Assembly: GCF_022662305.1 (NCBI RefSeq)
Contig: NZ_JAKNQH010000001.1
Coordinates: 930,001-994,000, forward strand
From: Sphingomonas sp. BAUL-RG-20F-R05-02
Lineage (GTDB): Bacteria; Pseudomonadota; Alphaproteobacteria; Sphingomonadales; Sphingomonadaceae
DNA length: 64,000 nt
Direction of reading: 5' to 3'
In this document: positions 33,645 through 41,890 of the stretch, piece by piece
Layout: the number at the start of each line of letters is the position of its first letter
Numbering within the stretch: position 1 is the first letter of the stretch
Program-made: the position numbers and the translations under genes
Notes under the pieces: model-generated
The model's database searches: none
The model's input: the letters and a program-made list of their open reading frames with translations, nothing else
What the model was told of the DNA's origin: nothing

Positions 33645-34396
33645 GCCCCTCCACCGTTAAGCCATGCCCGCACCGCCGCCGGATCGGGAAGGCCATAGTC
33701 GGCCGCCGTGGCGCGCGGAGGCCCGACCAGAATACCGTGCCCGCCCGCCGCACGCGCTGCCACGAAGGCACTTTCGTCGGTCACATCGTCGCCGATGAAC
33801 AACGGCGTCGTGCCCTGCATCTCCGGCCGCTTCATCAGCCGGGCGACCGCAATGCCCTTGTCACTACCGGCCACGCGCAACTCGACCATCATCTTGCCAT
33901 GCTGGACGGCAAGTTCATGCTCGGCGCCGAGCCTTTCGGCGAGCAGCAGCGCGCGTGTCTCGAACTCGGGCGCGAGGCGAAAGTGCAACGCGACACCGAA
34001 GCTCTTCTCCTCGATGATCACACCCGCCTGGCCTGCACTTGCCGCCCGCATCTCGGCAGCAACGTCGAGCAGGCTATCCGGTCGAACCGGATGTGCGGAA
34101 ATGCCGTGCCAGCGATGTTCGCAACCATGGCTTCCCGACAGCGCAATCATCTGCGCGACAGGCCCGAGGAGCGTATCGAGCTGGGCAATCGAGCGCCCGC
34201 TGATGATGGCGATACGTCCACCCATCTGCCTGGCCAGCGCGGTCAGCAGCTCGGCAAGCGCGGCATCGACCGTGACGTCGTCCGGGCGATCGGCAAGATC
34301 GACGAGCGTGCCATCGAAATCGAGGAGAAGACTTGCGGAATCCAGCAGATCGCGCGGCGGGGTGGGCAAAAGCGTTGCGTCCGTGGCGGCGGACAT
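33641..34396 (-). CDS. otsB: Trehalose-6-phosphate phosphatase OtsB
   Basis: HAD-superfamily phosphatase, 251 aa, that releases trehalose. The catalytic aspartates are D26 and D28 (LLLDFDGTLVDLA), followed by IISGRS and the metal-binding FIGDDVTDE. AAGGAG lies seven bases before the ATG. It is the first gene of the trehalose operon, with a near-consensus EcfG-type promoter about 75 bases upstream. Confidence 0.95.
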   Translation of the reverse strand: MSAATDATLLPTPPRDLLDSASLLLDFDGTLVDLADRPDDVTVDAALAELLTALARQMGGRIAIISGRSIAQLDTLLGPVAQMIALSGSHGCEHRWHGISAHPVRPDSLLDVAAEMRAASAGQAGVIIEEKSFGVALHFRLAPEFETRALLLAERLGAEHELAVQHGKMMVELRVAGSDKGIAVARLMKRPEMQGTTPLFIGDDVTDESAFVAARAAGGHGILVGPPRATAADYGLPDPAAVRAWLNGGGA

Positions 34397-34471
34397 CCGT
34401 TTCTCCTTCGGTGATGATCCGTGCGGTCTGCGACGCGTCGTTACGGATCAGGTATGATATGGCCTTCATTG

Positions 34472-34496
34472 GACGAGTGGCGGCGCAAAGGGTTCC
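34472..34496 (-). promoter_or_regulatory. EcfG-like general-stress promoter before otsB
   Basis: Read on the minus strand: GGAAC, 16 bases, CGTC. The alphaproteobacterial EcfG consensus is GGAAC-N16/17-CGTT, so only the last base differs. The -10 lies about 75 bases before the otsB start. Trehalose genes commonly belong to the PhyR/EcfG regulon. Confidence 0.5.
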
Positions 34497-34657
34497 GCTG
34501 CGCTGCTGCAAAAGACAGCGTGCGGGGCCTGCCGCCTTGACGCAGCCGCGCTTGCGGCTGAAGCCGGTGTGCACCCGACCTTCGCCTCGTGCACACCAAT
34601 AGGCGCGCAGCTGGCACGGCAAACCTGGCTCCGATCAGCCTCGGCCGCCCGCACACG

Positions 34658-35926
34658 TCAGTTGGTGATCGGCACCTTCGGCACGAGCACGGGGTCTGCC
34701 AGCGATTGCGCCTGCTTCAACACGCGCAGCGCATTCCCACCCCAAACTTTGCCGATGTCCGCCGGGCTGTAGCCTGCTTTCAACAGGGCCGCAGTCACCT
34801 TCGGGTAGGCGGTGATGTCGTTCAGGCCATCCACGCCGCCGCCGCCATCAAAGTCGCCGCTGATCCCGACATGGTCGATGCCGACCAGTTTGATCGCGTG
34901 CAGCAGATGCGCCATGAACATGTCAAACGTCGCGCGCGTTACCGGGAACTGCATCTGGATCGCCTTGCGGCGCGCGATGAGCGCCCGGCGTTCCGTGACC
35001 GTCATCGTGTCGGCCTTTTCATAGCCGGTCATCAATTCCTTCATCGCCGCGTCCCGCGCGGCACTCGCGGCCGGTGCATCGACCATGTAGCCGCTGTACG
35101 CGTTGATCTGGATGACGCCGCCCTTCGCCGCGACCAGCTTGGCATCATCATCCGACACATTGCGCGGGTTGTTATGGACCGCGCGCATGCCGGAATGCGA
35201 CAGGATGATCGGTGCGCTCGACAATTGCGCGACTTGGCGCAGCACGTCGTCCGACGCATGGCTGACGTCGAGCACCACACCGAGCCGGTTCGCCATCGCG
35301 ACGGCATCCTTGCCTTTGGGCGAAAGGCCGTGCCACTCGGGGGCGTCGGTTGCGCTGTCGGCAAGATCGTTGTTCTTGAAGTGGACGAGCCCCATCATCG
35401 TCACGCCGAGGCCGCGAAACGTGCGCATCAGCGTGAGATCGCCTTCGAAGGGATAACCGTTTTCCATGCTCATGAAAACGAAGCGCTTGTGCGCGGCAAC
35501 CGCACGCGCCGCATCGTCGGCATTCAGCGCGAGCGAGAAGACGTCGCTGTGCTTGGCAACCATTTCGCGGATCTGCACCGCGCGCTGTATGCCGAAATCG
35601 CGCGCGGCGATGTCTCCCGCCGGCGTACGTGGGCCGGACGGCGTGTAGATCGCGAAGAACCCGCCATCCACGCCACCCTGCACCATGCGCGGGTAATCGA
35701 CCTGATCGCCGTCGATATCGGTGGCGTGCCGCTCCATGATACTCCAGCCCGGCCGCCCGAGGTTGGCGGGCGTATCGAAATGCGTGTCGAGCACGACGAG
35801 TTGTTCGTGAATTGCGCGCGCCGGATCGACAGCGGCCTTTCGGGCGGTGACGGAGCCGGTTGCCGCAAGAGTGAGCGCCGCGCCTCCGCAAAGCGCGATC
35901 ACGTGTCGAGTCCGTCGATTGAGCAC
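34658..35926 (-). CDS. Membrane dipeptidase (peptidase family M19), exported
   Basis: Zinc dipeptidase of the renal-dipeptidase family, 422 aa with a GTG start at 35926 that has AAGGGG about nine bases upstream. The N-terminus is a signal peptide (NRRTRHVIALCGGAALTLAA). Metal ligands are visible in VLDTHFDTPANLG (HxD), in ILSHSGMRAVHN and in GISGDFDGGG. It probably hydrolyses dipeptides, possibly with D-residues, in the periplasm. In-frame ATG codons further upstream (35959, 36007) would precede the signal peptide with a polar extension and are less likely. Confidence 0.88.
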   Translation of the reverse strand: MLNRRTRHVIALCGGAALTLAATGSVTARKAAVDPARAIHEQLVVLDTHFDTPANLGRPGWSIMERHATDIDGDQVDYPRMVQGGVDGGFFAIYTPSGPRTPAGDIAARDFGIQRAVQIREMVAKHSDVFSLALNADDAARAVAAHKRFVFMSMENGYPFEGDLTLMRTFRGLGVTMMGLVHFKNNDLADSATDAPEWHGLSPKGKDAVAMANRLGVVLDVSHASDDVLRQVAQLSSAPIILSHSGMRAVHNNPRNVSDDDAKLVAAKGGVIQINAYSGYMVDAPAASAARDAAMKELMTGYEKADTMTVTERRALIARRKAIQMQFPVTRATFDMFMAHLLHAIKLVGIDHVGISGDFDGGGGVDGLNDITAYPKVTAALLKAGYSPADIGKVWGGNALRVLKQAQSLADPVLVPKVPITN

Positions 35927-36270
35927 AGCACCACCCCTTTTTGTTTGCAGGTGCAGCATCGAGTGCGGCGCAGGGTTCGTCAAGCTGAGCGGCTTTAGTC
36001 GGCTCATTCTCGGCTTTGATCATGCCGCACCGCAACCAACGGCGCCGCCAATTCACGACCGTTATCAAGGTGCGGAGTAGACACATGTCGCGCTCGGCCG
36101 CACCAAGACCAGCGGGCGTTACGGCGATCTTGACGGTGACGGCGCAACCCTCTGCGCGTCGCCTCCCAAACCCAGGCGCGGCGCTTCAAAAGCTTCTGTT
36201 TGTTGCGGGGTCGCGATCGGCAGTGCATGCCGTTACGGATGGCAAGCGCGATCGCAACAGAGGCTTTTGA
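35927..36270. other. Divergent intergenic region without a visible gene
   Basis: This gap separates the leftward M19 dipeptidase gene from the rightward TauE gene. It should hold promoters for both. I see no clear promoter, hairpin or small gene; the open frames here have no recognisable features. Confidence 0.5.
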
Positions 36271-37056
36271 ATGATTCTCGCCGGTTATAATCCGCTTTAC
36301 TCGGTGGCGGGCCTCATGATCGGCATGCTGGTCGGCCTGACCGGGGTTGGCGGCGGATCGCTGATGACACCGCTGCTGGTGATCTTGTTCAACTTCCACC
36401 CGGTGACCGCGGTTGGCACCGACCTGCTTTACGCCTCCGCCACCAAAACCGTGGGTACGGGGGTTCATGGTCTCAACCGCACGGTCGATTGGCGCGTGGT
36501 ACGCCTGCTTTCGATCGGGAGCATGCCCGCCACCATCATGACGTTGCTCGTGCTCGGTTTCGCCGGATCGCATTATCAGCAAACCGGCAAAGCCGTGACC
36601 GTAATCCTCGGCGTAACGCTGATCCTCACGGCGATCGCCATGGTGTTCCGCCGTGTGATTGTCGCTCGGTTCGCGCCGGTCATGGACCAGATCCAGCCCG
36701 GGCGCATCGCCGCGCTGACGATCAGCCTCGGCGTGTTGCTCGGGGTGCTGGTGGCGTTGACCTCGGTGGGTGCGGGCGCCATCGGCATGACGGCACTGCT
36801 GGCCTTGTACCCGAAGCTGCCGACCAACCGGCTCGTCGGATCGGACATCGCGCACGCGGTGCCGCTGACACTCATCGCCGGAATCGGTCACTGGCTGATG
36901 GGCGCGGTCGATTTCAGCCTGCTCGGCGCGCTGTTGGTCGGATCGGTGCCCGGCATCATTATCGGCAGTCTGCTGTCGACACGCGTACCGGACGGTGTGC
37001 TGCGCGCGATCCTGGCGGTGACGCTCATCATCGTTGGCGCCAAGCTGCTGTTCTAA
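36271..37056 (+). CDS. TauE/SafE-family sulfite/organosulfonate exporter
   Basis: A 261-aa integral membrane protein with about eight hydrophobic segments in two related halves. MIGMLVGLTGVGGGSLMTPLLV and ALTSVGAGAIGMTALL are the repeated glycine-rich signatures of TauE/SafE/YfcA proteins. The family moves sulfite or sulfur-containing anions; substrate here is unknown. AGAGG precedes the ATG by seven bases. The MFS gene begins 59 bases downstream and may be cotranscribed. Confidence 0.9.
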   Translation: MILAGYNPLYSVAGLMIGMLVGLTGVGGGSLMTPLLVILFNFHPVTAVGTDLLYASATKTVGTGVHGLNRTVDWRVVRLLSIGSMPATIMTLLVLGFAGSHYQQTGKAVTVILGVTLILTAIAMVFRRVIVARFAPVMDQIQPGRIAALTISLGVLLGVLVALTSVGAGAIGMTALLALYPKLPTNRLVGSDIAHAVPLTLIAGIGHWLMGAVDFSLLGALLVGSVPGIIIGSLLSTRVPDGVLRAILAVTLIIVGAKLLF

Positions 37057-37115
37057 CACGGCGCGCCGTGGTAGCGCCCGGACCTGGCGCGGGGGCGGAG
37101 AGGTTCGTAACGATC

Positions 37116-38336
37116 ATGCGCTTCCAACATCGCGCGGTGCCGATCGTACTGGCGGCCGTGTTGATCGACACGATCGGCTTCGGCATCGTCATGCCGGTAT
37201 TGCCGACGCTGATCGTGCAGTTGAAGGGCGGCAGCCTCGCCGATGCGGCGCGAACCGGTGGCGCGCTGCTGATCGCGTTCGCCGCCGCGCAATTCTTCGC
37301 CGGCCCCATCTTCGGCAATCTTGGCGACCGGTTCGGGCGACGACCGGTGCTGCTGATGGCGATGGTGGCTTTCGCGATTGACTATGCGCTGATGGCGTTC
37401 GCGCCGACGATCGGCTGGCTGTTCCTTGGCCGCATTATCGCCGGCGTAGCGGGTGCGATCTACGGCCCCGCGAACGCCGTTCTGGCGGACGTGACGCCTC
37501 CGGAGAAGCGTGGCGAAACGTTCGGGCTGATGGGCGCGGCGTTCGGTACGGGCTTCATCATCGGCCCCGCGATCGGCGGGTTGCTCGCCGGCTTCGGGCC
37601 ACGTGCGCCGTTTCTCGTCGCAGGAGCGCTCGCCGTGTTGAACGCGTGCTGGATGGCGGCCGCGATGCCGGAGACGCTCGAGGCCGCCGATCGTCGCCCG
37701 TTCGCGTGGCGGCGCGCGAATGCTTTCGGGGCGTTCAAACCGCTGTTCCACGCCGGCGGCGCCGCGCCCTTGCTGATCGTCGCGTTCTGCTGGCAGCTTG
37801 GCCAAATGGTCTATCCCGCAACCTGGGCATTCTGGTGCGAGATCCGCTTCGGCTGGAGCCCGCACCTGATCGGCCTGTCGCTCGCGGCTTCAGGCGTGAC
37901 GATGGCGCTGACGCAGGTGTTCGTCACCGGACGCGCGATCCGCCGCTTCGGCGAGTTGGGCACGGTCATGATCGGCATTTCGGTGGCGGTCGCGACGTTC
38001 ACCGCGATCACCTTCGCGACCACGGGGTGGATGGTCTTTGCACTGATCGCGCTTGGTTCGCTGACGGGACTGGTGTTTCCAGGCATCAACGCCTTGCTGT
38101 CGAACGGTGTGGACTCCGCCAATCAGGGCGCATTGCAAGGTGGCATGGCAAGCCTCGGCAGCGTGGCGGAGGTGATCGGGCCGCTGGTGATGACCCAAAC
38201 GCTTGCGTTCGGAGCGGAGCATGGCGCGCCGGGCGCGGCGTTTCTGCTGGCGGCGGCGTTGGCGGCAGTGGCGCTCGCGGTGCTGTGGTGGGGTATCGTT
38301 CGGCTGAAGCGACCGACGGTGGCGCAATTTCATTAG
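37116..38336 (+). CDS. MFS efflux transporter, TetA(A/B/C)-like
   Basis: A 406-aa, twelve-segment major facilitator. The opening MRFQHRAVPIVLAAVLIDTIGFGIVMPVLP and the loop motif GNLGDRFGRRPVLL are close to the class A-C tetracycline exporters, as is GPAIGGLLAGFG of motif C. Chromosomal members of this type often do not confer tetracycline resistance, so the substrate is left open. GGAGAGG is present upstream of ATG 37116; the frame is open far upstream but that stretch reads through tauE. Confidence 0.88.
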   Translation: MRFQHRAVPIVLAAVLIDTIGFGIVMPVLPTLIVQLKGGSLADAARTGGALLIAFAAAQFFAGPIFGNLGDRFGRRPVLLMAMVAFAIDYALMAFAPTIGWLFLGRIIAGVAGAIYGPANAVLADVTPPEKRGETFGLMGAAFGTGFIIGPAIGGLLAGFGPRAPFLVAGALAVLNACWMAAAMPETLEAADRRPFAWRRANAFGAFKPLFHAGGAAPLLIVAFCWQLGQMVYPATWAFWCEIRFGWSPHLIGLSLAASGVTMALTQVFVTGRAIRRFGELGTVMIGISVAVATFTAITFATTGWMVFALIALGSLTGLVFPGINALLSNGVDSANQGALQGGMASLGSVAEVIGPLVMTQTLAFGAEHGAPGAAFLLAAALAAVALAVLWWGIVRLKRPTVAQFH

Positions 38337-38389
38337 GCGTGACGGCGTGCGCTGGTGATCGAGCCGCGGATGCTACGGCCTTGATCCGC

Positions 38390-38542
38390 TCACTGCGGGC
38401 TGGCCTTCGCACCGCTTGCCCGGCAGCGATCCGAGCAGAACTTCACGTTCTCCCAATCCCGCTCCCACTTCTTGCGCCACGCGAAGGGGCGCTCGCAGGC
38501 CACACAAAGTTTGGTTGGAAGATGAGCTTTCTTATGCGCCAT
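38390..38542 (-). CDS. DUF2256 zinc-ribbon-like small protein
   Basis: A 50-aa basic protein with CVACERPFAWRKKW and NVKFCSDRCR, the two cysteine pairs of DUF2256, likely a small zinc-binding protein. The function of the family is unknown. The gene is convergent with the MFS gene and divergent from the EF-hand gene. Despite its size the motif match is complete. Confidence 0.88.
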   Translation of the reverse strand: MAHKKAHLPTKLCVACERPFAWRKKWERDWENVKFCSDRCRASGAKASPQ

Positions 38543-38692
38543 GCCGCTCCAACGCGCGATCGCCCGATTGGGCGCCGACGACAAATTGCGACACTTATCC
38601 CCGCCCGCTGACACACCGACGGCACAGGCTTTGTCTAGACCATGCTCGACGATCCGGATCAGCCCGGGTTCAGCGATAAGGGACGACATACC

Positions 38693-39346
38693 ATGAATAG
38701 GCTTTTCCTGGCCGCAGCGCTTTCCGGATCGGTGTTCGCCGGGGTGGCTGGCACGGCGGCGGTGGCGCAGCGCGGCGGTGGCATGATGGCGAGCGCGGAT
38801 GCCAACGGCGACGGCATCATCACACATGAAGAATTCGCCGCTCAGGCGGCACAGCGGTTCCAGCGGATGGACGCCAACAACGACGGCAAGCTTTCCGGCG
38901 ACGAACTGCGTGGCCGCATGGCGGAGCGCGCGCAGGGCGGCGTCATAACCAAGGCGCAGTTCATGGCCGACGCCGACGAACGCTTTCAGAAGATGGATGC
39001 CAATCACGACGGCCGCATCACGCAGGACGAAATGCAGGCGATGATGCAGGCGTTCCGGGATCGCCGCGAACAGAATGGCGGTCAGCCGGCCGGCGATCGC
39101 GCCATGGCCCCGCCCCCTGGCGGCCCACGTGGCGAGGAGCGGCTCGAACGGATCGACACCAATCACGACGGCCGGATCAGTCGCGAGGAGATGCGCGCGG
39201 CCTCCGACCGCCGCTTCGACAAGATGGACACCAACCACGACGGTTTCATCGATCAGGCGGAGATGAGCGCCGGTCGACCGCCGATGCGGGGTGGCGACAT
39301 GCCACCGCCGGATGCAGGCGCACCGGATCGAGATGCCGGCCAGTAA
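38693..39346 (+). CDS. Secreted EF-hand calcium-binding protein with five EF loops
   Basis: A 217-aa exported protein with a signal peptide (MNRLFLAAALSGSVFAGVAG). Five canonical EF-hand loops begin at residues 36, 60, 102, 155 and 179 (DANGDGIITHEE, DANNDGKLSGDE, DANHDGRITQDE, DTNHDGRISREE, DTNHDGFIDQAE). All have acidic residues at positions 1, 3 and 5, glycine at 6 and glutamate at 12. Proline-rich linkers separate the third and fourth loops and form the tail. It should bind calcium in the periplasm. It precedes a two-component system by 72 bases. Confidence 0.92.
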   Translation: MNRLFLAAALSGSVFAGVAGTAAVAQRGGGMMASADANGDGIITHEEFAAQAAQRFQRMDANNDGKLSGDELRGRMAERAQGGVITKAQFMADADERFQKMDANHDGRITQDEMQAMMQAFRDRREQNGGQPAGDRAMAPPPGGPRGEERLERIDTNHDGRISREEMRAASDRRFDKMDTNHDGFIDQAEMSAGRPPMRGGDMPPPDAGAPDRDAGQ

Positions 39347-39418
39347 ACCCCCGACTGGTCAGGCCTGCCGGGCGGGTACTCCCCTGCCCGCCCGGCGAAC
39401 TTGGCAGACTGGAGCATT

Positions 39419-40156
39419 ATGCTAAGCCCCGATCCCATGGGTGACACGCCGCATCTCCTGCTCGTCGACGATGAGCGTTCGATCCGCGAACCGCTCGCGC
39501 AGTTTCTTACCAAGCAGGGTTTTCGCGTTACGCAGGCCGGCGACGCCGAAGGCGCGCGGATGCGGATGGCGGCGTATGCGATCGATCTCGTCATCCTCGA
39601 CATCATGATGCCGGGCGAGGACGGGCTCAGCCTGTGCCGTCACATCCGCGCGACCGGCGACACGCCCGTGATCCTGCTCACCGCCAAGACGGAGGAGACA
39701 GACCGCATCGTTGGGTTGGAGATCGGCGCCGACGATTACGTGGTGAAACCGTTTTCCCCGCGCGAACTCACCGCGCGCATCAAGGTGATCCTGCGCCGCG
39801 CCGCCGCCGGTGGCGTGCGGCAACACGCCCCCGCCGCTGGGTCGTTCGCCTTTGCCGGATGGGTGCTGAAATCGGGCGAACGCGCGCTGGTCGATCACGA
39901 CGGCGTGTCGGTGCCGCTGTCGACCGGCGAGTATAATCTACTCCACGCACTGGTGACGCGCCCGCGCCAGGTCCTCACCCGCGACCAGTTGCTCGATCTG
40001 ACGCAGGGGCGCGAGGCGGCGGCGTTCGACCGCGCGATCGACAATCAGGTCAGCCGCCTGCGCCGCAAGATCGAAGAAGATCCCAAAAATCCCGAACTCA
40101 TCAAGACGGTATGGGGCGGTGGCTACACACTGGCCGCGGAGGTTACTCGCCTTTGA
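39419..40156 (+). CDS. OmpR-family response regulator
   Basis: A 245-aa transcription factor: receiver domain with acidic pocket VDDE (17-20), phosphoacceptor D61 (VILDIMMPGEDG) and K in VVKPFSPREL, followed by a winged helix ending in DNQVSRLRRKIEED and IKTVWGGGYTL. GGAG just before ATG 39419 supports this start; ATG 39437 is also possible. The kinase gene begins within its stop codon region, so the two form a cognate pair. The sequence resembles OmpR/TorR-type regulators, but the signal cannot be read from it. Confidence 0.92.
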   Translation: MLSPDPMGDTPHLLLVDDERSIREPLAQFLTKQGFRVTQAGDAEGARMRMAAYAIDLVILDIMMPGEDGLSLCRHIRATGDTPVILLTAKTEETDRIVGLEIGADDYVVKPFSPRELTARIKVILRRAAAGGVRQHAPAAGSFAFAGWVLKSGERALVDHDGVSVPLSTGEYNLLHALVTRPRQVLTRDQLLDLTQGREAAAFDRAIDNQVSRLRRKIEEDPKNPELIKTVWGGGYTLAAEVTRL

Positions 40157-41502
40157 GGTTCCGCCCGCGCCTGTGGCCGCGCAGCCTGTCGGGTCAGATG
40201 GCGCTTGTCATCGCGGTTGCGCTGTTCGTGGCGCAGGCGATCAACTTCGCGCTCATCCTTCAGGAACGTCAACGCGCGCGGATTGATGGTACCACCGGGC
40301 CGGTGGTCGCGCGCATCGCCGATGCGGTCGAGCGCAATACGTTCGCCAAGCCTACCCGCTTCGATCGTGGACGCGTGCGGAGTGCCGCCAGCTCGCCCGT
40401 GTCGCCGACGGGCGAGCATCGCCGAGACATCGAACAAAGTCTGCGGACTGCGCTTGGCGAAGCCGGTTTGAACGCCGGCCGTGTCGAGACGGAGGTGCAC
40501 CGCTTCGTGCCCGACGACTTCCGGCTGCGCTACACCGGCAAGGAACGCCGCGAACGCTTCCGCCGTGCGGGCGGCGAATTGATGATCGCCGTCGAGCGGC
40601 CGGGCAAGGACTGGCTGGTGCTGTCGGTGCCGTGGTTCGGCGGCAACGACTGGATCTTCTGGCGGCTGATCTGGCAAACGGTGATTCTCTACATCGTCGT
40701 GCTCGTGCCAGTGCTGGTCGCCGCGCGGCAGATTTCTAAGCCGCTGCGCACACTCGCCTTTGCGGCGCGCGGATTTCGCCCCGGCGGATCGGTCGACGCG
40801 CTCGCTGAAGCCGGGCCGCAGGACGTGCGCGACGTGATCGCCGCATTCAATGCGTTACGGCTGCGGGTTACCGCCATGCTGGACGAGAAGGACCGGATGC
40901 TTGGGGCGATCGGGCACGATCTACGCACACCACTTGCGGCCTTGAGGGTTCGCATCGAATCGGTCGACGACGATACCGACCGGCTGCGCATGGCTGAGAC
41001 CATCGCCGAGATGAATCGCATGCTCGACGATATCCTGTCGCTCGCCCGGCTGGGGCGGCCAAGCGAACCCCTTACCGAGGTCGATCTGGCCGCGCTGGTC
41101 GAGGCAGTGGTCGACGATTTCCTCGATCTCGGCGAAAATGTCGCGTTCGAGGAGCGCGCGCGGCTGCGGATGCGGCTGCGCCCGTCGCTGATGCGGCGGG
41201 CGTTGCGTAACCTCATCGAGAATGCGCTGAAGTACGGCAGCGAGGTGGACGTGCAGCTTGCCGAACAACCCGATCAGGTTCGCATCATCGTGTGCGATCG
41301 GGGGCCCGGCATCCCTGAGGATCGCCTGAACGACGTTTTCGAGGCGTTCACCCGCCTCGAAAACTCGCGCAACAAGGATACCGGAGGGATCGGGCTCGGC
41401 CTTGCGCTCGCGCGTGCGATCGTGCGCGAGGCGGGCGGAGACATCCTGCTCGCCAACCGGGTCGGCGGCGGATTGACGGCGACCATCACGCTGCGCCGCT
41501 AA
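40153..41502 (+). CDS. EnvZ-type sensor histidine kinase
   Basis: Partner of the preceding regulator. Two membrane segments (about residues 16-34 and 172-192) flank a periplasmic domain rich in arginine. A HAMP linker follows, then HisKA with H255 (AIGHDLRTPLAALR) and HATPase boxes NLIENALKYG, DRGPGIP and GGIGLGLALA. I prefer TTG 40153, which overlaps the regulator stop as TTGA and yields 449 aa; ATG 40111 would overlap the regulator by 46 bases. The stimulus is unknown. Confidence 0.9.
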   Translation: MRFRPRLWPRSLSGQMALVIAVALFVAQAINFALILQERQRARIDGTTGPVVARIADAVERNTFAKPTRFDRGRVRSAASSPVSPTGEHRRDIEQSLRTALGEAGLNAGRVETEVHRFVPDDFRLRYTGKERRERFRRAGGELMIAVERPGKDWLVLSVPWFGGNDWIFWRLIWQTVILYIVVLVPVLVAARQISKPLRTLAFAARGFRPGGSVDALAEAGPQDVRDVIAAFNALRLRVTAMLDEKDRMLGAIGHDLRTPLAALRVRIESVDDDTDRLRMAETIAEMNRMLDDILSLARLGRPSEPLTEVDLAALVEAVVDDFLDLGENVAFEERARLRMRLRPSLMRRALRNLIENALKYGSEVDVQLAEQPDQVRIIVCDRGPGIPEDRLNDVFEAFTRLENSRNKDTGGIGLGLALARAIVREAGGDILLANRVGGGLTATITLRR

Positions 41503-41579
41503 GCGCCCCACGAGTCGCCATGCTGGCGGTTAGGAACGCCTGGGCGCGAAGCTGGCGGGATGGACTTCGAAACCGACGA

Positions 41580-41726
41580 TCAGGCGGCGAGCGCACTCTT
41601 GTGGCGCGGGCCGGCCACACTGAAACTGTCGTCGAGCCGGTTCCGATCGGTGCGGCGGCGCAGCTTCTCGGCGATGACGCGGCCGATCAGTTCATGGTCG
41701 GCCCGGAAATAGATGACACCGTTCAT
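41580..41726 (-). CDS. Small stress-associated protein (48 aa)
   Basis: A 48-aa frame opposed to its neighbours. It starts MNGVIYFRADHELIGRVIAE, continues with a basic run KLRRRTDRNR, and ends HKSALAA. AGGGAG stands eight bases before the ATG. A perfect EcfG-type promoter lies 68-92 bases upstream on the same strand. No family is recognised and no membrane segment is present. The combination of promoter, ribosome-binding site and coherent frame argues for a real gene of the general stress response. Confidence 0.65.
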   Translation of the reverse strand: MNGVIYFRADHELIGRVIAEKLRRRTDRNRLDDSFSVAGPRHKSALAA

Positions 41727-41793
41727 AGCGGATACTCCCTCATGGCGATGGGCGAACCTCCTTACTCACCTCATCGCCGATACTGCACGTCTT

Positions 41794-41818
41794 AACGCTA
41801 AGACTGAGGTATTGTTCC
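41794..41818 (-). promoter_or_regulatory. Consensus EcfG (general stress sigma) promoter
   Basis: On the minus strand the sequence reads GGAAC, 16 bases, CGTT, an exact match to the EcfG consensus GGAAC-N16/17-CGTT. It points at the 48-aa gene, whose ATG is 67 bases beyond the -10 element. Confidence 0.7.
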
Positions 41819-41890
41819 ACCTCCGATCCTCGATCGCGGCGAGCCGGGGGCGGGGTGACGAATGCTGCGCTGCATGATAAGCGCTGCGCC

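Noticed and set aside
34589..35998. A 469-aa plus-strand open frame
   Set aside because: It is antisense to the M19 dipeptidase; the real gene has a signal peptide and zinc motifs.
36489..37115. N-terminal extension of the MFS transporter in frame with it
   Set aside because: The extension overlaps tauE almost entirely and is not membrane-like; ATG 37116 starts a normal first transmembrane segment.
41520..41795. A 91-aa plus-strand frame between the sensor kinase and the ABC-F gene
   Set aside because: It covers the opposed 48-aa gene, which has a better ribosome-binding site and a consensus promoter.
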